Positions 1-8,304 of a DNA stretch of 64,000 bases are shown here, in pieces (position 1 is the first letter of the stretch; each line of letters opens with the position of its first letter). The DNA lies in assembly GCA_033557465.1 (NCBI GenBank), contig CM066041.1, forward strand, positions 153,301,532 to 153,365,531, written 5' to 3'. The translations under genes were made by a program, and so were the position numbers. This DNA is from Ichthyophis bannanicus. Its lineage: Eukaryota; Chordata; Amphibia; Gymnophiona; Ichthyophiidae. Under the pieces are notes generated by a model, which worked only from the letters and a program-made list of their open reading frames with translations, ran no database searches and was not told the DNA's origin.

Positions 1-346
1 TGGGAAGCCAACTCTCTCTATAATGAGCTGCGCTATTCTATCACCCATGGCTACTTTAAAGTCTTTTTTTTGAAAAGTTTAACAACAAGACTTTTATAGC
101 TCCCCTAAAATCAGGGTCTATTACCCCCGCACCTACGTCAATATAGTCATTCACCGCTAAACCAGAACGCGGAGCGATCCGGCCATAGCATCCGGGCGGT
201 ATCTCGAGCTGGATGCCCGTCTCTACCAAGGCTCGCCCTTGACGTGGGATAACAGTGTCCTCAGCACTATAGATGTCAAAGCCCGCTGCTTGCTCTGAGG
301 CTCTCTTGGGAATTTTAGCATTCGGGGTAAGACGACAACATTTTAA
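1..346 (-). pseudogene. dUTPase domain of the LTR retrotransposon, frameshifted, partial
   Basis: Translation of the minus strand from about 346 down gives the trimeric dUTPase signature blocks in order: an A-G-x-D-I-x-S-A-E-D block near the start, then PRSGLA, then a D-x-G-x-I-D-x-D-x-R-G block. dUTPases hydrolyse dUTP to dUMP and limit uracil entry into cDNA. The domain lies in the -1 frame relative to the preceding gag-protease ORF and overlaps its last codons, as expected if it is reached by -1 ribosomal frameshifting; I see no canonical slippery heptamer at the junction. A run of T on the plus strand (64-71) breaks the frame and gives a stop at 56-58. The C-terminal part, with the M-G-D-R-I-A-Q-L-I block, continues in another frame up to the window edge. 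Homopolymer error in the assembly is an alternative to a true mutation. Confidence 0.8.
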
Positions 347-1779
347 GAGAAACTGGGAGGGTTCTGGATAGGGGCTTTTTCCCTACCTGGCTTCTCCCGT
401 GGTTTTGCAAATAAAGGGGCTGGTACTATCCTTAACCTAGATTTCTCCTTAAGGGAAGGTGTCACCTGGTTTCCCTTTATTTCCCTCCTTTCGGGTTCCT
501 TTTCTAACTTTGCTGGATTAGGGGCTTTGGCTTCAGTGATGGCAGCTAGTCCTTTAACTAGGCCCTTCCTAAATTGAGGCCAGTCCCTACCTAAGACTAA
601 GGAATGTGGTAGTCTTGGTACTACTGCCACTGGGATATTTTTCCTTACTCCTAGCCCTTCAACAGTAACCGTGTGCAGTGGATACGACGAAGCAGCGCCG
701 TGCACACATCTAATTCTTATTTTTCTCTCAGGGTGTCCTAAAGAATCCTCACTCTGAGCTTTTATATCCCTCCACAGGCTTTCGGAAATCATTGATTGGT
801 CCGCGCCTGAATCTAGGAGCGCTTCGACCTGGATATTGTTAACCTCAACCGTTAGTAAAAATCCCTCCCCAACCTCCTTGGACTGGGTGGTTACTAACAC
901 GAGCTTGGCTCTACAATCCCTTTTTAGGTGACCTTTCTGACCACATGCAAAGCATTTTCGTTGCTCCCAACCAGTTCTCGGTAAGGGTCTTCTGGGTACA
1001 GATTCCCCTGCCATTACCCTCTCCTTCATTCCTGGCACTCTCAAGACTGTTGGATCCGAAACGCCCATCTTCCTCTGACCGATGGCCTTAGCCTCTAAGA
1101 AGCGGTCAGCGAGCGAGATGGCATCTCTCGTGTTTCCACAGACTTGCAAAGTCAGGAAGGATTGTAATTCCCCTGGTACAGCATCTAGGAATTGTTCTAA
1201 AACAACATCATCCAAAATGGTAGCAATGCTCTTCCCCTCTGGAGTTAGCCACTTGTATACTAGTGTTCTAATCCGGTCGCCTGGGGTTAACTTGCACCCT
1301 CGCAAAAGGCGGCGATAAACCACTGGAGTTAAGCCCATTCGGTCTCTAATGGCTTTGACCACTGCTTCATAGTTGTTGGCAAGATCATTGGGCATAGCGC
1401 GGTAGGCTGCAAGAGCCTCTCCCGTTAGGGATGTTGCTAACCTTATGACCCATTGGTCTTTCGGCCAACCACTCATGAGCGCAATGCGTTCAAAAACCTC
1501 CAAGTAGTCATCCACATCATCATCTTTTGACAATTGCCCCAAAGAAAATATGCCCTTGCTTAAGGTTCCCAGTCCTGATAGGGTTCCTAGCGAACCTGAG
1601 ACAGTCCTCAGCGCTTCCGTGGTCTGCTTCTGTTCACCCATCCATGTGCCCAGCAGATCCATCAGCGGCTTTTGTTGGGCCCGCAGCATCTCCGACGTTC
1701 TCTCTTGGGCCCGTGCTGACATTTCCTGCTGCTGCTGGAATCTCTCGGTCATCCAGCTTAACAGCTGTGCTGGTTCCAT
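343..1779 (-). CDS. Gag-protease polyprotein, SCAN-like Gag
   Basis: A 478-residue open frame. Residues about 1-80 are Gln/Glu-rich and look coiled-coil-like. Residues about 85-235 resemble the retroelement capsid; the second half (W-L-T-P-E-G-K, V-V-L-E-Q-F-L-D-A-V-P-G-E-L-Q) is clearly SCAN-like. A zinc knuckle C-x2-C-x4-H-x4-C (CFACGQKGHLKRDC) lies near residue 280. A retropepsin-like active site with the L-L-D-S-G-A-D core is near residue 325, followed by a V-L-G-R-D-W flap-side block near 400. The protein would form the particle shell, bind RNA and process itself. The start is the first Met after the leader. Protease is in frame with Gag and the next domain (dUTPase) is in the -1 frame. 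No internal stop or frameshift is seen, so this copy may be young. It is element-derived and not a host SCAN gene: no zinc-finger array follows and the LTR lies directly upstream. Confidence 0.88.
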   Translation of the reverse strand: MEPAQLLSWMTERFQQQQEMSARAQERTSEMLRAQQKPLMDLLGTWMGEQKQTTEALRTVSGSLGTLSGLGTLSKGIFSLGQLSKDDDVDDYLEVFERIALMSGWPKDQWVIRLATSLTGEALAAYRAMPNDLANNYEAVVKAIRDRMGLTPVVYRRLLRGCKLTPGDRIRTLVYKWLTPEGKSIATILDDVVLEQFLDAVPGELQSFLTLQVCGNTRDAISLADRFLEAKAIGQRKMGVSDPTVLRVPGMKERVMAGESVPRRPLPRTGWEQRKCFACGQKGHLKRDCRAKLVLVTTQSKEVGEGFLLTVEVNNIQVEALLDSGADQSMISESLWRDIKAQSEDSLGHPERKIRIRCVHGAASSYPLHTVTVEGLGVRKNIPVAVVPRLPHSLVLGRDWPQFRKGLVKGLAAITEAKAPNPAKLEKEPERREIKGNQVTPSLKEKSRLRIVPAPLFAKPREKPGREKAPIQNPPSFS

Positions 1780-2186
1780 CGCTGTCTAGGCTGCAAAAAA
1801 AACAGAAAGCAAAAACCAAGTGTGGCTCACACACAATCACACCCTCACTCTGCTTCCAAACCAGCTCTGCAATACCCCACCCCCTTGTAGCAGTATCCAA
1901 GATAACCCCCTCTCATCTACGGGTTACCTGCTACAAGTGGTGAGTCTCGCTCATCAGCACTGCAGTATCCAGGAACACCTGCTCTGGTCCGCCTCTGCCG
2001 ACACTCCACTCCGAGTTTCCTTTTTGCAGACTTGGTAAGCTCTTCAGGACGTACCTCTATGTGTGTTGAAATTTTTTTTTTTCCAAAACTTCCAAAAGCT
2101 TTTCTTCTTTCAAGACTTCACTGGCTTATAAGTATCAGACTCTCATCTCTGTGAGGTAGTAGCTTTATCCTAAAAGCTACGCCAGC
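1780..2186 (-). other. Untranslated leader and possible primer-binding site
   Basis: This is the gap between the LTR edge and the Gag start. Two bases inside the LTR edge, the minus strand reads TGGCGTAGCTTTTAGGAT (about 2184-2167). It begins with TGG as a tRNA primer-binding site should, but I cannot assign a tRNA and the stretch can also form a short hairpin with the following AAAGCTAC. No other feature is seen. Confidence 0.35.
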
Positions 2187-3853
2187 TGTCATGCCCTCCT
2201 CCCCCGTATAGGCGGTTGCCTGGAAGAGGGGGGACGTGACCAAAATTTTATAGATCCTTGTAAGTGCTGATGTCTGGGTTCCGTGTAGTTGTGGGCCAAG
2301 ACGCGGACAGCCAAGGTTAATTGGGGTAACAATAACTTTATTGCTAGCACAGGAATTTTGTATTTACTACCCCTAAAATAACAGAAACAAATTGCGGATA
2401 CTTTTTCAAACCAAATAAAGTCAAAGATGTAACAAAGTCCACCTGATACTTCTAAGGGTTGTCAGTTCCAAACAAGTTATCCAAACTTCTTTCCAGCTCT
2501 GAACAAGGTCTGTTCTTCACACTAGAAGCTTTACTTTCATGTAACAATTTTACTTTGCAGATAACTCAATAGCATTGCATTGGCTATTCACAGCTGCTTA
2601 ATGAGGTTGAGTTTTACACTTAGGCACTGCGCTGCCTCTCCCCGTGTAAAAGCTCAATTGCATGAAGTTGGACTTCTCCAGCACTTATCACTTGCACAAA
2701 GTTTATACAGCTTCCACTCCTTATGACAGTAAGCACACTCTGTCTCCATATCAGAATAACTGCTATCTATCACAGCTGGCTCAGTATGCATTGGTTCTAC
2801 TTCTGAGTCTGAGATGTCCTGGTTATAGTCAGGGTTCTGCAGAGCAACTGGCTTCCACTGCTCTAGTAAGCTTTTAAGCTGTTTCCATTTAGAATCCTTT
2901 TTACTTCTTGGTATATGTGAGGAATTAAAATTACCAGCTTCCTTTAAAACCGAATTAATGGAAAAAGGGCTCACCTTTCTTCTGGTATGTCTGGCTTTTC
3001 CAGTTTGGTTACAAGGCAAGTATTTGTCCTGATACTGCTTCACTATCTCCCGTATGGCAAACTGCTCAGCAGGGTCTGGCTCTAACCTCCGTCTCCGTAG
3101 CACACAATCAGCTGTTTGCTTACGAGCAGCTGGGCTATTCTCAGAGCTTGAGCTAGAGACACGCTGCCTGGCCTGGGAACGTTTCTGCAGCTTTTCACCT
3201 GGAACTTTACTCCAGCCTAATCTCCCACCTGTGCCCACAGCTTCCAGAGAAGACTCCGGAGAAGAACTTCTGTCTCTCCTGGGTAAGGTTTCCAGCCTCT
3301 CCCCTTGAGGTTTAAAGTTACTTCTGACTTGCTTCTCTCTGCTGCTTGGCTCATGGTAATTCCTCTTCTTTACAGGAAGCTTTCTCAGATGCTTTTCCAG
3401 AGACCTTTTTTTCTCTAAGCCGTCTTGCTGACAACTCCCCAAGCACCATGTGCTACCTTGGTAATGGTTGCTCCTTCCTTTGCTTCCTCGGTTCCTCAGG
3501 TCTCCCTCTGGATCTGAATCCGAACCAGAACCTGAGCCAGAGTCCAAAACTCTGTCTCTATCTGAATCCCTCTTTTCCTTCTTCCTCGTTCCTTTCTCTG
3601 TCCCTCTTCCTTCTCTATCTGAATCTTCTTCCTGGTTAAGAGCATGGGGCCGCCCTATCCGCTTTGACTCCGCCCCCTTGCCTCCCGGGGTTGTCATGGA
3701 GCTGGGGTGTGGCTCTCTCACTGACTTTCTATGCAGAGAGTTTCTCTGGGCTGCAGCTTTAACCCTTTCCTAGCCTGTATTGCTGTCTGCTTTTGGGGAA
3801 AGAAGCTGCTTTAAACCCCTATTTCTGGTGTCTGAGCCCTCTGCATCATCACA
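2187..3853 (-). repeat. 5' LTR of the Gmr1-like element
   Basis: On the minus strand it begins TGTGATGATGC and ends GGGCATGACA, so it has TG...CA ends. It is 1667 bp long, which is long for a vertebrate Gypsy-type LTR. The AATAAA at about 2333-2338 on the minus strand is a plausible polyadenylation signal, about 150 bp from the LTR end. Its first bases and the ACAACCCCGGGA block align with the solo LTR at 6255-7856, which has well-defined borders; this supports both edges. Most of its length is an open reading frame (2654-3697). Confidence 0.8.
2654..3697 (-). CDS. Unknown protein encoded inside the LTR (5' LTR copy)
   Basis: The open frame begins at 3721 but the likely start is the Met at 3697 (MTTPGGKG), giving 347 residues. 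That Met aligns with an in-frame ACG in the solo LTR. I recognise no domain. The N-terminal half is very rich in Arg, Lys, Glu and Ser with an SGSGSGSDSD stretch near residue 55. A more structured segment is near 210-240 (AIREIVKQYQDKYLPC). The C-terminus is acidic, then Cys-rich (C-A-Y-C, then C-A-S-D-K-C). The frame is in the sense orientation of the element, upstream of gag, and would be present in both LTRs. The solo LTR carries a frame of similar length, composition, position and C-terminal Cys-x2-Cys. It could be a regulatory or accessory protein. It could also be a stop-free low-complexity stretch, but persistence in two diverged LTRs argues against chance. Confidence 0.55.
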   Translation of the reverse strand: MTTPGGKGAESKRIGRPHALNQEEDSDREGRGTEKGTRKKEKRDSDRDRVLDSGSGSGSDSDPEGDLRNRGSKGRSNHYQGSTWCLGSCQQDGLEKKRSLEKHLRKLPVKKRNYHEPSSREKQVRSNFKPQGERLETLPRRDRSSSPESSLEAVGTGGRLGWSKVPGEKLQKRSQARQRVSSSSSENSPAARKQTADCVLRRRRLEPDPAEQFAIREIVKQYQDKYLPCNQTGKARHTRRKVSPFSINSVLKEAGNFNSSHIPRSKKDSKWKQLKSLLEQWKPVALQNPDYNQDISDSEVEPMHTEPAVIDSSYSDMETECAYCHKEWKLYKLCASDKCWRSPTSCN

Positions 3854-3857
3854 GTAT

Positions 3858-4900
3858 GCAACGATGACCACGTCACCACCCTGGAAATGTCTGCAGGCGG
3901 AACCAACCCATACTCCGCCCAGGAAGAAGCCTGTGCTCTAGTGGAATGAGCTCGCAAGCCCAACGGAATCGCTCAGCGCTGGAGAAGATAGGCGGAGGCA
4001 ATCGCCTCTCGAATCCACCTCGCAATGGAAGCCTTCGCCGCCGCTTCCCCTTTGCGTACTCCGCCGAACAACACGAACAATCTATCCGATATCCTAAATT
4101 CTTCAGTCAACTTCAAGTACTGACGCAGCACCCTCTTGACATCGAAACAGCTCAAGCAGCGATCGGACACGCTACCATCCATGGCACCCAACACTGGTAG
4201 GGAGACCGGTTGATTCACATGAAAGGGTGAAACCACTTTCGGTAGGAAAGATGGCACTGGGCGCAGTACCACCTTTTTCCTTGAAAAGGACAAAAACGGC
4301 TCCCTACACGACAACGCCTGCAACTCTGGAGATTCGCCGAGCCGAACAAATGGCCACCAAAAACACCATCTTCAACGTTAAGTCCTTCAAAGAGGCCCGA
4401 TGTAACGGCTCAAAAGGCGGCTTGACCAGAGCCGCCAACACCACATTAAGATCCCAAGATGGAACCGTCACTCTCCGTGACGGTCGTAACCGAGCCACCG
4501 CTTTGAGAAAGCGCAACACATCCACATGAGCGTTGAGCCCAACTCCATGGATCTTACCGCGGTAACAGGAAAGCGCAGCCAACTGCACCCGCAAGGAACT
4601 GGCCGCAAGCCCTTTATCAAAACCATCCTGCAGAAAACTCAAGATCAAAGGTATGGATGCCGTAGACGCCCGAATCTGTCGTCGCGAGCACCAATCCTCA
4701 AATATACGCCAGATTCTAACATATGCTAGAGAAGTGGAGCGCTTCCTAGCCTTGAGCAATGTAGCTATAACCGCCGGAGCATAACCTTCCTTTCTCAGCC
4801 GAGCCCTTTCAATGGCCAAACCGTAAGCAAGAATCGATCCACTTGCGGCATGAACAGAGGACCTTGAATCAACAGATCCGACCTGGGCAGAAACCGCCAG
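3858..4900 (-). pseudogene. Tyrosine recombinase of DIRS#1, broken and truncated
   Basis: The recombinase integrates DIRS cDNA circles. The N-terminal core-binding part (S-T-S-L-A-Y-V-R-I-W region) is at about 4700 and the box I arginine (S-A-R-R-I-S) at about 4330. A frameshift near 4315 moves the remainder to another frame (4323-3973: F-L-P-K-V-V-S-P-F-H-V-N-Q). A last piece carrying the T-W-S-S-L-H block runs into the LTR at 3857, so the catalytic tyrosine is missing. A single-base change near 4905 makes the N-terminal part read in frame with the upstream methyltransferase, which mimics a fusion. In DIRS#5 the same two parts are in different frames, so the fusion is secondary. Confidence 0.8.
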
Positions 4901-6332
4901 GGTTCCCATGTCCAGGCAGCGCACCAGATCTGCGTACCACGGCCGCCTTGGCCAGTCTGGCGCCACCAGAAGCACTCTCCCCAGATGTGCCTCGATCCGC
5001 TGGATCACTCGACCGATCAACGCCCAGGGCGGAAACACATACAGAAGCCCCGAGACTGGCCACAGCTGCAGAAGCGCGTCTAGGCCTTCTGACATTCTTT
5101 CTCGCCTCCTGCTGAAGAAACGAGTGGCCTTTGCCGACTGGAAGGTCGCCATCAGATCCATTATGGGACTCCCCCAACGAGCAACTATCTGCGCAAACAC
5201 TTCCGGATGCAGCTCCCACTCTCCTGCATCCACTCTGACTCTGCTGAGAAAATCGGCCATCACGTTGTCCTTTCTGGTGATGTGCGCCGCCGAAATTGCC
5301 GATAGCCAACTCTCTACCCAGGCGAACAACAAGTCCGCCTCCTCCTCCATGGCTGCACTTCCCGTGCCCCCCTGGCGATTGATGTAGGCGACCGCCGCCG
5401 AGTTGTCGGACAAAACTCGGACTGCTCGACCCGTTACCAACTCCTCGAACGCCTGCAGAGCTCTGAAAATCGCCCGAAGCTCCAGGCAATTGATCGACCA
5501 AGAGCTCTCCAGGGGCGACCACCACCCCTGCGCGAATCTGCCCTTGCAGTGTGCTCCCCAGCCTCCGAGGCTGGCGTCCGTCAACAATGGAAGCCAGTTC
5601 GGCTGTTCCAGCGGCATGCCCGCTGCTAGAGATGACGGGAGCAACCACCACCGAAGCGACTGCCTGACCCTGACCGGACACGGAAGACGCTTGCTCAACG
5701 AATCCGACTGGTGCGACCACCGCCGAAGAAGAGACCTTTGCAGAGGTCGCATATGCACCTTGGCCCACGGCACTGCCTCCAGCGTCACCGCCATGGTCCC
5801 CAGCACCCGCAAATAATTCCAAGCTGAGGGAGCCAGAACGGCTCGGAAGGCCCGAAGCAACCGTCGAAGCCCTTGAGCTCGTCCCCCCGGCAAAAAGACT
5901 CTGCCGTTCCTTGTGTCGAAATGGACCCCTAAGTATTCCAGGTCTTGAGATGGTTGTAAGCGGCTCTTGGTTGGGTTGACCACCCAACCCAGACTCTGAA
6001 GAAACTGCACCACTTTGTTCGTCACCTGCACACTCTCTGCCTCGGACTTTGCCCGAATTAACCAATCGTCGAGATAGGGATGCACTAAAATTCCCTGTCT
6101 GTGCAATGCCGCCGCCACTACCACCATTATCTTGGTGAAAGTTTGCGGTGCCGTCGCCAATCCGAAGGGCAGCGCTTGAAACTGGTAGTGCCCCCACGGA
6201 AATGCGAACCTCAGAAACTTTTGATGCTCTGCCCAAATGGGAATGTGCAAGTACTGTCATGAAGCTGAAGCTACTGAGACTGCAGACTTAGGAAAAAACC
6301 CTGTCTTTCACAGAGCTGTTGATGTGCAGAGG

Positions 6333-7463
6333 ATGCAATTACCTTGCAGCCCAGCTAGAGGGAGCAGGAGCAAAACTACTGAGGCTGAGTTAACACACCC
6401 AGCCACTGATTATGTAAGAGCTAATCAGCTGCACCTGACGACAACCCCGGGAAACTCAAAGGTAGAATGCCTTTATAAGAGAAAGGCAGTCCAGAGGAAA
6501 GCAGGCCAGCAGGAGGAACCAGTCCAGAGGAAAGCAGGCCAGCAGGAGGAACCAGTCCAGAGGAAAGCAGGCCAGGAGAAGGAACCAGTTCAAAGGGAAC
6601 CGGTCCAGAGGGAAGCAGTCTGGAGGAAAGCAGTCCAGAGAGGGGCAGTCCAGAGAGAGAATGCCAGGAGAAGCACTTCAGATGGAAGGAGTGATACCTC
6701 CAGGCCAAGCAGCGTAGCTGGGTCAAGCAGAACGCCCAGAACAGTAAGTGCTGGAAAAGGAGCAGAGGAAGTCAGAAAGAAAGACAGCTCAAGGAGAGTC
6801 AGTCTGGAGAGAGGCTCAGTAGCAGAGGACCACAGAGGCAAAGAGCTTGGGAGGAGAAAACCATGCTTTGAGAGAGGCCTACGTTCACCGGAGGAGTCTG
6901 AATCAGGACTAAGAGGTACAAGAAGGAAAGGTTCTGATAGCAGAGCTACCTTTACCCAGAAGCAAGGAAATCCGGATTCCTCACCAGGTTTTCCTGAACC
7001 ACAAAAAGGTAAAGCACTGCTCAGAAGGTTCCAAGAGAAAGCCTGTCTCCAGAGAGAGGTGCCTCAGAGAGAAAGCTCCAGTTATACCGGCTACAGGAGG
7101 AAGCCCAGGTATGGTGCCACTTCATTTATGAAAGAAAGTTTATCTCCTAGAAGCTCTGGTGAAACAGATGCTCAGTGCAGGAGAAAAGGAAACAAGTCAG
7201 AGCTTTACAAACCAGTATCTAAGGGCAGAAGAACAGGCCATGTACGTTGGAGAGCCTTAGATCAGCCCTATTGGAAACAAGCAAACAGAGACAGAGTCTG
7301 GGAAAGTATAGCAGCAAGGGAGACATCCAATTCAGAGGGAGAGGCCAGTGACCCAGAGTCCATGGAAATAGACCTAGAGAATCCTATTCCCATGCCTCCA
7401 GATGAATTTATGGATTGTACCTTGTGTATTGCTAGCAGCCTTGAGTCATTAGCAGAACTGTGA
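6333..7463 (+). CDS. Unknown protein encoded inside the LTR (solo LTR copy)
   Basis: One frame is open from upstream of the LTR edge to 7463. The first Met inside the LTR is at 6333, giving 376 residues. By comparison with the other LTR the ancestral start may be at 6438, where this copy has ACG in place of ATG. It is rich in Arg, Lys, Glu, Gln and Ser. Residues encoded by about 6489-6660 form tandem repeats around the motif V-Q-R-K-A-G-Q-Q-E-E-P. The C-terminal quarter is acidic (S-N-S-E-G-E-A-S-D-P-E-S-M-E-I-D) and ends with a C-T-L-C pair. Similarity to the 2654-3697 product is weak in sequence but matches in layout. I recognise no domain. Nucleic-acid binding is possible from the basic N-terminus, but that is inference. 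Confidence 0.5.
   Translation: MQLPCSPARGSRSKTTEAELTHPATDYVRANQLHLTTTPGNSKVECLYKRKAVQRKAGQQEEPVQRKAGQQEEPVQRKAGQEKEPVQREPVQREAVWRKAVQRGAVQRENARRSTSDGRSDTSRPSSVAGSSRTPRTVSAGKGAEEVRKKDSSRRVSLERGSVAEDHRGKELGRRKPCFERGLRSPEESESGLRGTRRKGSDSRATFTQKQGNPDSSPGFPEPQKGKALLRRFQEKACLQREVPQRESSSYTGYRRKPRYGATSFMKESLSPRSSGETDAQCRRKGNKSELYKPVSKGRRTGHVRWRALDQPYWKQANRDRVWESIAARETSNSEGEASDPESMEIDLENPIPMPPDEFMDCTLCIASSLESLAEL
6489..6660 (+). repeat. 33-bp tandem repeat inside the LTR ORF
   Basis: Units beginning gtccagaggaaagcaggcca start at 6489, 6522 and 6555, and decayed units continue to about 6660. The unit is 33 bp (11 codons), so copy-number change keeps the reading frame. Confidence 0.85.
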
Positions 7464-8304
7464 ATTGAACAGACCTTTTTGCTTTGAGAATGCTCATGTT
7501 TTGTGCTAAGTGCCAGAGAACTGTTTTGCTTATTTAAGTTGCTCTGAAGTAAGAGAATCTTTCAGTTAATCTCTCCAATCAACTGTGAAACTTGTAACAG
7601 TTTTTCTTCTTGCTTATGTTTGGTGAAACCCTGAAAGAGAGGACTTTCTTTATTTCTGTGCCTTACTGAGCCTTTGCGTTAAAGGGGAAATAAAAGCCTT
7701 AATACCCTCTATTTGGCTTATACAATTTGTTCATACAAGGAGCTGGACTTCAAAGACCAACCTGCACTTGGCCTTAAAGAGCCCTTTCCTCCTTGAAACA
7801 ATAAAAATGCTCAGCCTACCCTTATAGCCACTGGTCACTAGGGAGTGCTGACGACAGTACGCTTCGGTCAGATCGAGCGACGTCAAGAATTCCCTCTGAC
7901 GAACTGCTGCTATGACAGACCACAGCGTCTCCATCCGAAAGTGAGGTGCCCGTAAGCAACGATTTACGCCCTTCAGATCCAAGATGGACCGCCACGTACC
8001 TCCCTTCTTTGGCACCACAAAATAAATAGAATACCGACCCATGCCGTACTCGGCCTCCAGCACCTCTACAACCACTCCCAGTTGTATGAGCTGCCGCAGA
8101 GTAGCCCGAATTGCCAACGTCTTTTTCGAGCCTCTGCAAGGGGACATGACAAACGAATCCCGCACAGGTCGCGCCAGCTCCAGGGAATAACCTTGACTGA
8201 CTATCTCCAGCACCCACTGGTCGGTCGTAATTTGGGTCCAAGCAGGAAGAAACTCCCTCAGCCTTCCTCCAATCTGAGTTTCGCCCACCAGGACCCGCCT
8301 CACT

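Larger units (their letters stand above)
1..3853 (-). mobile_element. Ty3/Gypsy-type (Gmr1-like) LTR retrotransposon, 5' half
   Basis: Reading on the minus strand, the order is LTR (3853-2187), leader (2186-1780), gag-protease ORF (1779-343), then a dUTPase domain that runs off the window edge. The Gag has a SCAN-like segment. SCAN domains are known to derive from Gag of Gmr1-like Gypsy elements, which is the basis for the family call. Reverse transcriptase, integrase and the 3' LTR would lie beyond position 1 and cannot be judged. The element sits inside the recombinase gene of DIRS#1: the DIRS reading frame stops being recognisable exactly at the LTR edge. The probable 4-bp target duplication is gtat at 3854-3857, with its partner outside the window. 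Confidence 0.85.
6255..7856 (+). repeat. Solo LTR of a Gmr1-like element inserted in DIRS#1 RT
   Basis: It begins TGTCATGAAGC and ends GCTGACGACA, with a TGTC/GACA terminal inverted repeat, and is flanked by the 4-bp duplication gtac (6251-6254 and 7857-7860). Removing it and one gtac restores the DIRS reading frame across the site. It is 1602 bp, close to the 1667-bp LTR at 2187-3853, and shares its start and an ACAACCCCGGGA block. AATAAA occurs at about 7688 and again near 7799. No internal retroviral region is present, so it is a solo LTR, presumably left by recombination between two LTRs. Confidence 0.85.

Noticed and set aside
343..1779. Host SCAN zinc-finger gene
   Set aside because: The SCAN-like part is followed by a retroviral zinc knuckle, protease and dUTPase and preceded by an LTR, so it is a Gag.
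4304..6250. Apparent fusion of RT-RNase H-methyltransferase with tyrosine recombinase in DIRS#1
   Set aside because: The sequence after the methyltransferase matches DIRS#5 only in a neighbouring frame, and in #5, #3 and #4 the recombinase is in a different frame from the methyltransferase. One indel near 4905 explains the apparent fusion.
6237..6332. ATG at 6237 as the start of the LTR-encoded protein
   Set aside because: It lies in DIRS#1 sequence outside the LTR border at 6255, so it cannot be the native start.
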